DNA of 64,000 bases, taken from the NCBI RefSeq assembly GCF_030209375.1, contig NZ_JARVSC010000001.1:372001-436000 (forward strand), in the 5' to 3' direction. The position numbers and the translations under genes were made by a program. The notes under the pieces are model-generated. The model did no database searches, was not told the origin of the DNA, and saw only the letters and a list, made by a program, of their open reading frames with translations. This DNA is from Plantibacter sp. ME-Dv--P-122b. Its GTDB lineage: Bacteria > Actinomycetota > Actinomycetes > Actinomycetales > Microbacteriaceae. This document shows, in pieces, positions 1-7,651 of the stretch; positions within the stretch are counted from its first letter, which is position 1; each line of letters begins with the position of its first letter.

Positions 1-873
1 ACCGGCCGTGCGGGGCGCGACGGCGAGCCGTCCATCGCCTGGCTCGCCTACGGCCTGCAGGACGTCGTCCAGCAGCGACGCATGATCGCCGAGTCACCGG
101 GCGACCTCGCGCACCAGCGCAACCTCAGCGCCCACCTCGACGCGATGCTGGCCCTCTGCGAGACCGTCGACTGCCGTCGGGTCAACCTGCTGCGCTACTT
201 CGGTCAGCCCTCCACGCCGTGCGGCAACTGCGACACGTGTCTCGAACCCCCGGTCACCTGGGACGGCACCGTGCCGGCGCAGAAGCTCCTCTCGACGATC
301 GTGCGCCTGAAGCGCGAGCGCAACCAGTCCTTCGGCGCAGGGCAGATCATCGACATCCTTCGCGGCAAGCGCACCGACCGCGTCGCCCAGCAGCGGCACG
401 ACGAACTCGCGACCTTCGGCATCGGTGAGGACCTCAGCGACCAGGAGTGGCGCGGCGTCGTCCGTCAGCTGCTCGCACGCGACCTCCTGGCCACGGTCGG
501 CGAGTACGGCACGCTCGGACTCACCGAGGGGAGTGCCGAGGTGCTCGCCGGCAACCGGCCCGTCGCCATGCGCCGTGAGCCGGAACGCGCCGCACGCTCC
601 TCGTCGAGGTCGTCCTCCCGCTCGTCGCCCGCGAACGTCGAGCTCGAGCCCGCCGCGGCCGAGCTGTTCCAAGCACTCCGTGCCTGGCGGGCCGGTGTCG
701 CGAAAGAACAGGGCGTCCCCGCCTACATCGTCTTCGGCGACGCGACACTGCGGGAGGTCGCGACCGCGAAGCCCGACTCGCTCGGTGCGCTCGACGGCAT
801 CAGCGGCATCGGCGCGAAGAAGCTCGACGCCTACGGGCAGGCGCTCATCGAGGTCGTCGCCGCCAACGCCTGA
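1..873 (+). CDS. recQ: ATP-dependent DNA helicase RecQ, C-terminal part (5' end outside window)
   Basis: The reading frame is open from base 1, so the gene begins upstream; 290 residues are visible. The fragment starts with TGRAGRDGEPS, which is helicase motif VI with its arginine finger. A RecQ zinc-binding region follows (fragment residues about 56-83), with cysteines in CETVDC, PCGNC and DTC, then a winged-helix RQC region to about residue 165. A Ser/Arg-rich linker (about 195-210) leads to a C-terminal HRDC domain containing GISGIGAKK, typical of the helix-hairpin DNA contact. RecQ proteins unwind DNA 3' to 5' in recombinational repair. The order helicase, zinc, RQC, HRDC is that of complete RecQ, so only the N-terminal motor is missing because of the window edge. 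Confidence 0.93.
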   Translation, partial: TGRAGRDGEPSIAWLAYGLQDVVQQRRMIAESPGDLAHQRNLSAHLDAMLALCETVDCRRVNLLRYFGQPSTPCGNCDTCLEPPVTWDGTVPAQKLLSTIVRLKRERNQSFGAGQIIDILRGKRTDRVAQQRHDELATFGIGEDLSDQEWRGVVRQLLARDLLATVGEYGTLGLTEGSAEVLAGNRPVAMRREPERAARSSSRSSSRSSPANVELEPAAAELFQALRAWRAGVAKEQGVPAYIVFGDATLREVATAKPDSLGALDGISGIGAKKLDAYGQALIEVVAANA

Positions 874-1010
874 CGCCGCTCCTGAGAGCGAGCTGCGACA
901 GCTGTGGGGGAGGACCAAGTCGATCGACGACGATCGGGCGAGCCCTTGTCCACATCCCACAGGCGCTCTCACCCATCGTTATGACAGTCCTACCATTGTC
1001 GGAGGTTTTC

Positions 1011-3116
1011 ATGGGTGAAAGGCAGGACACAGCGATGGTCGACACAGCGATCCGGACGAGCGTCAGCGGTACCACGGCAGCGACGGTCGAGGTGGCGCCG
1101 TCCGACGCGCGGATCGATGTCCCGGCGCTCGCGCACCAGCTGCTCGGCACCTGGCCGGAGGCCCGGCTCGCGTCGCGGGAGCTCGCGGCCAAGCCGGAGA
1201 TGCAGCGCATCGAGGGGCAGTCGATGGACGACCACCGCGATCGCGTCTTCCACCAGCTGAAGCTCCTCGTCGACAACGGCCAGGTGCTCAAGGCGTTCCC
1301 GAAGCGCCTCGGCGGCGCCGACGACCACGGCGGCAACATCGCCGGGTTCGAGGAGCTCGTCCTCGCGGACCCGTCCCTCCAGATCAAGTCCGGCGTCCAG
1401 TGGGGACTCTTCGGTGCGGCGATCCTGCACCTCGGCACCGAGCTGCACCACGACGCGTTCCTGCCCGGCGCGATGAACCTCGACGTCCCCGGTGCCTTCG
1501 CGATGACGGAGTCCGGTCACGGCTCCGACGTCGCCTCGATCGCGACCACCGCGACGTACGACCCGGAGACCCAGGAGTTCGTCATCGACACCCCGTTCCG
1601 CGCGGCGTGGAAGGACTACCTCGGCAACGCGGCCGTGCACGGCAAGGCGGCGACCCTGTTCGCGCAGCTCATCACGAACGGCGTGAACCACGGCGTGCAC
1701 TGCTTCTACGTGCCCATCCGCGACGACGAGGGTGCCTTCCTCCCCGGGATCGGTGGCGAGGACGACGGCCTGAAGGGCGGGCTCAACGGCATCGACAACG
1801 GCCGACTGCACTTCACCGGCGTCCGCGTGCCGCGCACCAACCTCCTCAACCGCTACGGCGACGTCGCCGAGGACGGCACCTACTCCTCGCCCATCACGAG
1901 CCCCGGGCGTCGCTTCTTCACCATGCTCGGGACGCTCGTCCAGGGCCGCGTGTCGCTCGACGGAGCCGCGACGTCGGCCTCCGCGCTCGCCCTGCAGATC
2001 GCGATCACCTACGGCAGCGAGCGTCGGCAGTTCAACGCGGGCAGCGACACCCAGGAAGAGGTCATCCTCGACTACCAGCGCCACCAGCGCCGGCTCCTGC
2101 CCCGCCTCGCGACGACGTATGCGCAGATCTTCGCCCACGACCGACTGCTCGTGAAGTTCGACGAGGTGTTCAGCGGCAAGGCCGACTCGGACGAGGACCG
2201 TCAGGATCTCGAGACGCTTGCGGCGGCCCTCAAGCCGCTGTCGACCTGGCACGCGCTCGACACGCTCCAGGAGGCGCGCGAGGCGTGCGGTGGCAACGGC
2301 TTCCTGGCGGAGAACCGCCTCACCGGCCTGCGCGCCGACCTCGATGTCTACGCGACGTTCGAGGGCGACAACAACGTGCTCCTGCAGCTCGTCGCCAAGC
2401 GACTCCTCACCGACTACAGCCGGAAGTTCGCGAAGGTCGACGCCGGTGCCCTCGCCCGCTACGTCGTCGAGCAGGCGACGGACCGCGCCGTGCACAGCAG
2501 CGGGCTCCGGAGCCTCGCCCAGACCGTGAAGGACTTCGGCTCCACGGCACGCTCGGTGAGCCAGCTGCGCGACACGAACGTCCAGCGCGAGCTGCTGACC
2601 GAGCGCGTCGAGTCGATGATCGCCGAGGTCGCGACGAAGCTGCGCGGAGCGAACAAGCTCTCGAAGCAGGCCGCAGCCGATCTCTTCAACGCGCACCAGA
2701 ACGAGCTCATCGAGGCCGCGCGGGCCCACGGCGAACTCCTCCAGTGGGAGGCCTTCACGGAGGGTGTCGAGCAGATCGAGGATCCGGGCACCAAGCAGGT
2801 CATGACGTGGGTGCACGACCTCTTCGGGCTGTCGCTCATCGAGAAGCACCTCGCCTGGTACCTCATCCACGGGCGCCTCTCGCCGCAGCGCGGCCAGGCC
2901 GTCAGCGCGTACGTGGACCGCCTCATCGCCCGGTTGCGTCCGCACGCCCTCGACCTCGTCGAAGCCTTCGGCTTCGCCCCCGAGCACGTGCGCGCACCCA
3001 TCGCGACCGGTCAGGAGGCGCAGCGCCAGCAGGAGGCCGCCGACTACTTCGCCGCGCGTCGTGCGTCGGGCGACGCACCCGTCGACGAGAAGACGCTCAC
3101 CAAGAAGTCCCGCTGA
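1011..3116 (+). CDS. acyl-CoA oxidase / acyl-CoA dehydrogenase family enzyme
   Basis: This 701-residue protein has the length and layout of acyl-CoA oxidases, FAD enzymes that catalyse the first oxidation of acyl-CoA esters. Visible hallmarks are AMTESGHGSDV (about residue 165), which lies in the FAD/substrate site; EACGGNGFLAENRL (about 425); and TFEGDNNVLLQ (about 450), whose Glu matches the catalytic base of the acyl-CoA dehydrogenase fold. A helical oxidase C-terminal domain follows. The ATG at 1011 is preferred because GGAGG at 1001-1005 lies five bases upstream; an ATG at 981 and another at 1035 are also in frame. It could act in beta-oxidation or on a specialised acyl-CoA; no other beta-oxidation gene is adjacent, so the substrate cannot be given. 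Confidence 0.88.
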   Translation: MGERQDTAMVDTAIRTSVSGTTAATVEVAPSDARIDVPALAHQLLGTWPEARLASRELAAKPEMQRIEGQSMDDHRDRVFHQLKLLVDNGQVLKAFPKRLGGADDHGGNIAGFEELVLADPSLQIKSGVQWGLFGAAILHLGTELHHDAFLPGAMNLDVPGAFAMTESGHGSDVASIATTATYDPETQEFVIDTPFRAAWKDYLGNAAVHGKAATLFAQLITNGVNHGVHCFYVPIRDDEGAFLPGIGGEDDGLKGGLNGIDNGRLHFTGVRVPRTNLLNRYGDVAEDGTYSSPITSPGRRFFTMLGTLVQGRVSLDGAATSASALALQIAITYGSERRQFNAGSDTQEEVILDYQRHQRRLLPRLATTYAQIFAHDRLLVKFDEVFSGKADSDEDRQDLETLAAALKPLSTWHALDTLQEAREACGGNGFLAENRLTGLRADLDVYATFEGDNNVLLQLVAKRLLTDYSRKFAKVDAGALARYVVEQATDRAVHSSGLRSLAQTVKDFGSTARSVSQLRDTNVQRELLTERVESMIAEVATKLRGANKLSKQAAADLFNAHQNELIEAARAHGELLQWEAFTEGVEQIEDPGTKQVMTWVHDLFGLSLIEKHLAWYLIHGRLSPQRGQAVSAYVDRLIARLRPHALDLVEAFGFAPEHVRAPIATGQEAQRQQEAADYFAARRASGDAPVDEKTLTKKSR

Positions 3117-3194
3117 CCGCACGCGGTTGAGGGGAGGCGGATCGTCGTCCGCGCAAGGGGCGGGCGACGATATGCCTCACCTCGCGCTGAGCGA

Positions 3195-3200
3195 TAGGGT
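3195..3200 (+). promoter_or_regulatory. -10 box (TAGGGT) for a leaderless transcript
   Basis: TAGGGT ends exactly six bases before the ATG at 3207 and there is no Shine-Dalgarno sequence in between, so transcription should begin at or next to the start codon. The same geometry recurs at several other genes in the window. Confidence 0.5.
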
Positions 3201-3206
3201 GCCGAC

Positions 3207-4094
3207 ATGACGTTCAACGACAACGCCGACATCAGCGGGAACAAGGTCAAGCGACGGGGCCGCACGACGGGCATCGCCGTGGGTGGCGGTGCCGTCGGCG
3301 TCATCGTCATCGCGCTCATCTCGCAGTTCCTCGGCGTCGACGTCTCAGGCATCCTCGGCGGCGGCGGTGTCGGCGGGGGCCAGCAGGAGGAGAGCCAGCT
3401 CTCCGACGAGTGCAAGACCGGCGCCGACGCGAACGCGAACGTCGACTGCCGCATGGGAGGCGCCTACTCGTCGCTCGACGCCTACTGGGCCGAGGAGTTG
3501 CCCGCGCTCGGTGCCGACTACACCTCGCCGGCGGACTTCATCATCTTCGACCAACAGACGAACACCGGTTGCGGTGCCGCCACGAGCGCCACCGGCCCGT
3601 TCTACTGCCCGCCGGACCAGACCATCTACATCGACACGAGCTTCTACGCCGAACTGCGCGACCGCTTCGGTGCCTCGGGCGGACCGCTCGCCGAGATGTA
3701 CGTCGTCGCCCACGAGTGGGGTCACCACATCCAGGCGCTCACCGGCATCATGGACCGCGCCGACCGCAGCGGTACGGGTCCGGCCTCGGACTCCGTCCGC
3801 ATCGAACTGCAGGCCGACTGCTTCGCCGGTGCTTGGGTCGCGGCGGCGTCCGACACCGAGGACGCGAAGGGGGTCGCCTTCCTGAAGCCCGTGACCCAGC
3901 AGGAGATCGACGACGCGCTGAGCGCCGCGGCGGCCGTCGGTGACGACCGCATCCAGGAGGCGGCGACCGGCCAGGTGAACCCCGAAGCATGGACCCACGG
4001 CTCCGCCGAGCAGCGCCAGCGGTGGTTCATGACCGGCTACCAGTCCGGTCCGTCGGCGTGCGACACCTTCTCGGTGTCCGCCGACCAGCTCTGA
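3207..4094 (+). CDS. YpfJ-type putative neutral zinc metallopeptidase, membrane anchored
   Basis: A 295-residue protein of the YpfJ/KPN_02809 family. A short basic N-terminus is followed by one membrane segment (about residues 22-46) and a Gly-rich linker, so the catalytic domain is probably outside the membrane. The zinc-binding HExxH motif is present as HEWGH (about residues 169-173), and a second conserved stretch, ELQADCFAGAW (about 200), supplies the likely third ligand. The C-terminal AWTHGSAEQRQRWF segment is also typical of the family. Cysteines in the mature part suggest disulphides. The physiological substrate of this family is not established. Confidence 0.88.
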   Translation: MTFNDNADISGNKVKRRGRTTGIAVGGGAVGVIVIALISQFLGVDVSGILGGGGVGGGQQEESQLSDECKTGADANANVDCRMGGAYSSLDAYWAEELPALGADYTSPADFIIFDQQTNTGCGAATSATGPFYCPPDQTIYIDTSFYAELRDRFGASGGPLAEMYVVAHEWGHHIQALTGIMDRADRSGTGPASDSVRIELQADCFAGAWVAAASDTEDAKGVAFLKPVTQQEIDDALSAAAAVGDDRIQEAATGQVNPEAWTHGSAEQRQRWFMTGYQSGPSACDTFSVSADQL

Positions 4095-4159
4095 CCGGCG
4101 TGCCGGGTGCGGCATGCTAGGTGAGACACATGTCGTGAACACAGGAGGAAGTGGACCGT

Positions 4160-5119
4160 ATGGGTGAGCCGTATCCCGAGATCGAGCCGTACGAGACCGG
4201 CATGCTCGACGTCGGCGACGGGCAGTCGCTGTACTGGGAGACCTCCGGCAACCCCGACGGCAAGCCCGTCGTGTTCCTCCACGGCGGCCCGGGCGGCGCG
4301 ACCAGCCCCATCCACCGTCGGCTCTTCGACCCGAAGCGCTACCGCATCGTCCTCGTCGACCAGCGCGGCTGCGGCAAGAGCACCCCGCACGCGAGCGACC
4401 CCGCAGCCGACCTGTCGACGAACACCACCTGGCACCTCGTCGCCGACCTCGAGGTGCTCCGCAAGGCGCTGAAGATCAAGCGCTGGATGGTGTTCGGCGG
4501 GTCCTGGGGCTCGACCCTCGCGCTCGCGTACGCCCAGAAGCACACGAAGCGCGTCACCGAGCTCGTGCTCCGCGGCATCTTCACGCTGCGCGACGCCGAG
4601 CTCGACTGGTTCTACGAGGGTGGTGCCTCCGCGGTCTTCCCCGACCTGTGGGAGGGCTACCTCGAGCCGATCCCGGTCGGCGAGCGCCGCCACCTCATCG
4701 AGGCCTACCACCGGCGCCTGTTCGACGAGGACCCGGCCGTCCACGGACCTGCGGCGGTCGCCTGGTCGCGGTGGGAGTCGTCGACGATCACCCTGCTGCC
4801 GCAGGAGGAGACCGTCGCCCGGTTCACCGACCCGCACTTCGCAGTGGCGTTCGCGCGCATCGAGAACCATTTCTTCACGAACAAGGGCTGGTTCGAACCC
4901 GAGCAGCTCATCCGTGACGCCGGCAAGCTCGCCGGGGTGCCCGGCGTGATCGTCCAGGGTCGCTACGACATGTGCACGCCGGTCTTCACCGCGTGGGACC
5001 TGCACCGGTCGTGGCCGGATGCGGACTTCACGATCGTCCCAGACGCGGGGCACGCCTTCGACGAGCCGGGCATCCTGTCGGCGCTCATCGACGCGACGGA
5101 CCGCTTCGCGAAGGACTGA
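4160..5119 (+). CDS. pip: proline iminopeptidase (alpha/beta hydrolase, S33 family)
   Basis: The product (319 residues) matches prolyl aminopeptidases, which remove N-terminal proline from peptides in the cytoplasm. Seen in order: the oxyanion-hole motif HGGPGG (about residue 40), DQRGCGKS (about 70), the nucleophile elbow GGSWGS (Ser at about 115), the acidic residue in GRYDMCTP (about 270) and the catalytic His in DAGHAFD (about 297). A GTG at 4151 is in frame but only two bases from AGGAGG (4143-4148); the ATG at 4160 gives a more workable spacing and the family's usual MxEPYP-like N-terminus. The gene is followed by a cluster of palindromic repeats and a convergent deacetylase gene. Confidence 0.9.
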   Translation: MGEPYPEIEPYETGMLDVGDGQSLYWETSGNPDGKPVVFLHGGPGGATSPIHRRLFDPKRYRIVLVDQRGCGKSTPHASDPAADLSTNTTWHLVADLEVLRKALKIKRWMVFGGSWGSTLALAYAQKHTKRVTELVLRGIFTLRDAELDWFYEGGASAVFPDLWEGYLEPIPVGERRHLIEAYHRRLFDEDPAVHGPAAVAWSRWESSTITLLPQEETVARFTDPHFAVAFARIENHFFTNKGWFEPEQLIRDAGKLAGVPGVIVQGRYDMCTPVFTAWDLHRSWPDADFTIVPDAGHAFDEPGILSALIDATDRFAKD

Positions 5120-5144
5120 GGGGCGGGGTCGGTCTCGGATAACG

Positions 5145-5226
5145 CCCTTCGACAGGCTCAGGGACCGGGTGTGGGCTCAGGGACCGGGTGTGGGCTCAGG
5201 GACCGGGGTCGGCTCAGGGACCGGGG
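5145..5226. repeat. dispersed palindromic repeat cluster (copy 1) with tandem partial units
   Basis: A full copy of CCCTTCGACAGGCTCAGGG + ACCGG lies at 5145-5168 and is followed by three further partial units of about 19-20 bp, each containing GGCTCAGGGACCGGG. The cluster fills the gap between two convergent genes. The same core occurs near 33.7, 41.3, 57.7 and 59.2 kb. Confidence 0.8.
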
Positions 5227-5230
5227 GTGA

Positions 5231-5953
5231 TCACTCCGTGAAGCGCGCCCGGCGGACGGCCTTGCCCGCCCGGAGCGCTTCGCCGAGCGAGCGGCCGACG
5301 AGGCCCTCGCGGGCAAAGCCGCTCAGCAGCTCGGCTGCGAGCGCGCCGCGGTCGACCTCGGGCTCAGGGCCGTCGTCGACGCCGTCGGCCGGGCCGGCGA
5401 AGCCGTCGTGGGCGAGCAGGATCGAGCCCTGGTGGCAGTGCCGCACGGCGTGGGCGACGCGCTCGTGCTCGCCGACGTCCTTGACGTCCCAGGCGGTCGC
5501 CGTCCACAGCACCGTCTGCAGACCGGCTCGTTTGACGGCCTGCCAGGTCTCGATGCTCTGCGCGCCGTAGGGTGGCCGGAACCACTCGATCGGCTGGCCG
5601 CTCAGCTGTTCGAGCTCCTGCTTGGCCGCGAGGGTGCGCCGGTAGGCGACCTCCTCGGAGAAGTCGGTGAGGCGCACGTGGTCGTCGCCGTGCAGCGCGA
5701 GTTCGTGCCCACCTGCGACGATGCGTTCGAGGAGCTCCGGGTACTTCCGCGCGCGGCCGACGAGGACGAAGAACGTCGCGGTCGCGCCGGCTTCGGCGAG
5801 GGCGTCGAGAACCCCTGGCGTGCCGTCGGGACTCGGACCGTCGCCGTAGGTCATGACGACCGTGTGCTCCTCGGTGGCGACACCGACGATCGAGCCGTGG
5901 ACGGGCAGCGAACCGGTGAGGCGCGCGAGCAGCGCCTGCCGAGCCTTCGTCAT
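5231..5953 (-). CDS. polysaccharide deacetylase (NodB fold) with altered catalytic motif
   Basis: A 240-residue NodB-fold protein; the start at 5953 is preceded by GGTGG and removes an unstructured upstream extension. Motif 1, normally T-F-D-D-G-P, reads TYGDGP (residues 35-40): Gly37 replaces the usual catalytic-base Asp, while the metal-binding Asp38 is kept. Motif 2 keeps both metal His residues (H88 and H92 in HGDDH), motif 3 is RPPYG (126-130), and the late leucine-histidine motif is LLAHDG (about 180). Enzymes of this family remove N- or O-acetyl groups from glycans. No signal peptide is visible, so it may act in the cytoplasm. With the base missing it could be inactive, slow or use another base. 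Confidence 0.82.
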   Translation of the reverse strand: MTKARQALLARLTGSLPVHGSIVGVATEEHTVVMTYGDGPSPDGTPGVLDALAEAGATATFFVLVGRARKYPELLERIVAGGHELALHGDDHVRLTDFSEEVAYRRTLAAKQELEQLSGQPIEWFRPPYGAQSIETWQAVKRAGLQTVLWTATAWDVKDVGEHERVAHAVRHCHQGSILLAHDGFAGPADGVDDGPEPEVDRGALAAELLSGFAREGLVGRSLGEALRAGKAVRRARFTE

Positions 5954-6056
5954 GTGTCCACCACCCTGTGCGTTGATCCGTCCAACAGTACCCCGCTGTC
6001 GTGGCGAAGGGCATCGCGGGCGCTGCGGCGGAGGGGACGGTGTGGAGGGGCGGGTG

Positions 6057-6527
6057 TCAGGCCTGGACGAGCGTGGTGTCGAGCTCGCGTTGCTCCTCGA
6101 GCTGGGCGAGCGCACGGCGGAGCGCGGTGCTCGAGGTGCTCATCGTGTACGGGAAGTAGACGACCTCGACGCCGACCTTGGCGAACTCGGCTTCGAGCCG
6201 GAGCCCCTCGGCGGTCCCGCGCCAGTCGTCGCCCTTGAAGAAGATGTCGAAGCGCAGCGCCTCCCAGGCCTGGAGCTTGTCCTCCCAGGTCTCCTCGACG
6301 GCCTCGTCGACGAAGCCGATGTGGCGCACGATCTCGAGTCGCTCCGTGAGGGGGACGACCGGCTCGATGCGCTTGCGGGTGCGCAGCAGTTCGTCCGAGA
6401 CGACTCCCGCGATGAGGTAGTCGCATGCGCTCTTGGCGTGACGGAGGATGTTCAGGTGACCGACGTGGAAGAGGTCGAAGGCCCCTGCGGCGTAGCCGAC
6501 GCGTCCGACGGTGCTTCGATCGGTCAT
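6057..6527 (-). CDS. TagD-like cytidylyltransferase (glycerol-3-phosphate cytidylyltransferase family)
   Basis: The 156-residue product has the small nucleotidyltransferase fold: AAGAFDLFHVGHLNIL at residues 13-28 contains the HxGH motif that binds the nucleotide triphosphate, and a late TSSTALR segment resembles the (R)TxxISTT motif. Close relatives make CDP-glycerol from CTP and glycerol 3-phosphate; others of the same fold activate sugar phosphates, so the substrate is not certain. The start at 6527 follows an AGGGGG ribosome site. The gene lies just before the surface-polysaccharide region, which contains a CDP-alcohol phosphotransferase (28.6-29.4 kb) that could use such a product; this link is inference. 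Confidence 0.8.
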   Translation of the reverse strand: MTDRSTVGRVGYAAGAFDLFHVGHLNILRHAKSACDYLIAGVVSDELLRTRKRIEPVVPLTERLEIVRHIGFVDEAVEETWEDKLQAWEALRFDIFFKGDDWRGTAEGLRLEAEFAKVGVEVVYFPYTMSTSSTALRRALAQLEEQRELDTTLVQA

Positions 6528-6710
6528 GCTGTCGCCCCCTGGCTGATTCGTGGTGGTGTGCGCACGACGTCGGCTGATCGACGACGGTGCTCGGCGCGTC
6601 CATCGGGCCAGTTGCGAGCCTATGAGGGGCATCAGCGCTTGCCGAGTCCACTTTCAGGTGCCACCCGAGCAGGGGTGCCAGCTCCGATACGGGCCGGACG
6701 ACCGGTGCGA

Positions 6711-6716
6711 TACAGT
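6711..6716 (+). promoter_or_regulatory. -10 box (TACAGT) for the gene at 6741
   Basis: TACAGT lies 24 bases before the start codon. A weak inverted repeat CACCC-N6-GGGTG is centred about 44 bp upstream of it (6662-6677), loosely like the C/G palindromes found at the polysaccharide promoters. Confidence 0.35.
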
Positions 6717-6740
6717 TCCCGAGACGATCTGGAGCGTGAC

Positions 6741-7394
6741 ATGGCCGAAGCAGATGACCGCAGCGAGGTTCCGACGACCGGCGACGAGCCCGGGGCACCC
6801 GGTCGTCGTCGCGTTGTGCCGGTCGTCGTCGGGGTGGTCGTCGCCCTGGTGATCGTCGGCGTCGTGCTGTGGCTGACCCTTCGCCCGGGCATGCCGTCAT
6901 CGCAGACCACGAGCGACCCGTCCAGCGCCCCCTCCTTCTCGTCGACGGTGCTTCCGACCGCTGAGCCGGGCTCCACGTTGCCCCCTGCCGGGTCGGAGGC
7001 CGGCGCGATCGGGTTCGACGACTCGGCCGCCATCGGCGACGCGGTGAGCGTGCGGATCGAGTCCTTGGAGGCCGTCGACGGCGAGGCGTCCCAGCCCGGC
7101 GAGGTGGCCGGACCATCGATCCGCGTGACGATCGCCTTCACCAACAGCGGCTCCGAGGCGTATTCGCTCGCGGGCGCCGTCGCGAACGCATACTACGGCG
7201 CCGACCTCACTCCGGGGATCGAATTGGCGGCTCCAGGCGGTGTCGTGTTCCCCGAGCAGGTCGCGGCCGGCGAGACGGTGCGGGGCACCTTCATCTTCAA
7301 CATCCCCGAGGACGCGCGCGACACCGTGCGGGTGACGGTGGACTATGCGGCGGCCGAGCCGGCCGTGGTGTTCGAAGGTGCCGCTCCGCGCTAG
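6741..7394 (+). CDS. single-pass membrane protein with DUF4352-like extracytoplasmic domain
   Basis: A 217-residue protein with a polar N-terminus, one strong membrane segment of about 22 residues (about 26-48), a Ser/Thr/Pro-rich spacer and a C-terminal beta-rich domain. The latter (about 95-215), with IRVTIAFTNSGSEAY and an AGETVRGTFIF strand, resembles DUF4352/immunoglobulin-like domains found in actinobacterial lipoproteins and membrane proteins. GGAG at 6731-6734 supports the ATG at 6741. No enzymatic motif is seen and the function is unknown. Confidence 0.75.
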   Translation: MAEADDRSEVPTTGDEPGAPGRRRVVPVVVGVVVALVIVGVVLWLTLRPGMPSSQTTSDPSSAPSFSSTVLPTAEPGSTLPPAGSEAGAIGFDDSAAIGDAVSVRIESLEAVDGEASQPGEVAGPSIRVTIAFTNSGSEAYSLAGAVANAYYGADLTPGIELAAPGGVVFPEQVAAGETVRGTFIFNIPEDARDTVRVTVDYAAAEPAVVFEGAAPR

Positions 7395-7492
7395 CCCGGC
7401 GTCTCAGGGGGCTCCCGGCGGACGATTTCGACTCGTGTCGATATCAGACATGTGTCGATCTGTCAGCCGCCAGTGCTGATCTTGGAGAAATT

Positions 7493-7531
7493 CACCCCTG
7501 ATCTGGGGGTGCAACTGCCCCCAACGGGGTG
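7493..7531 (+). promoter_or_regulatory. paired C/G palindromes upstream of the giant secreted protein (operator candidate)
   Basis: Two palindromic elements lie side by side: CACCCCTGATCTGGGGGTG (7493-7511) and GCCCCCAACGGGGTG (7517-7531). Their centres are about 21.5 bp apart, two helical turns. The hexamer TTGACT at 7555-7560, a weak -10 candidate, lies about 34 and 56 bp from the two centres. Similar elements stand at 21.1, 31.1, 33.0 and 40.0 kb, each before a polysaccharide or surface-protein gene. Confidence 0.5.
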
Positions 7532-7651
7532 CATCGTCGTCCCCCATCTTGCGGTTGACTGCGTGGAAGGACCATCCCCGCTGGCCCACGGCTCCCGACC
7601 GTGTGCGTCAGAGGTCCTACTCCTTCACCCGAGAAGACTGCGAGATACCCC

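Noticed and set aside
990-3122. Long open frame of about 700 codons on the minus strand opposite the acyl-CoA oxidase gene
   Set aside because: Arg/Gly/Val/Leu/Glu-rich translation without domains, a shadow produced by codon bias of the real gene. The same applies to frames opposite the giant surface proteins (7625-10009 minus, 10889-12697 minus, 35992-39699 plus) and 40934-43609 minus.
6662-6677. CACCC-N6-GGGTG upstream of the gene at 6741 as a further member of the palindrome family
   Set aside because: Only five-base arms without the CCCC/GGGG core or the neighbouring AA; single, and at a different distance. Kept only as a weak note.
7436-7459. Two GTGTCGAT direct repeats upstream of the giant gene
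   Set aside because: Short, no second occurrence before related genes, and further from the promoter than the palindromes; likely chance.
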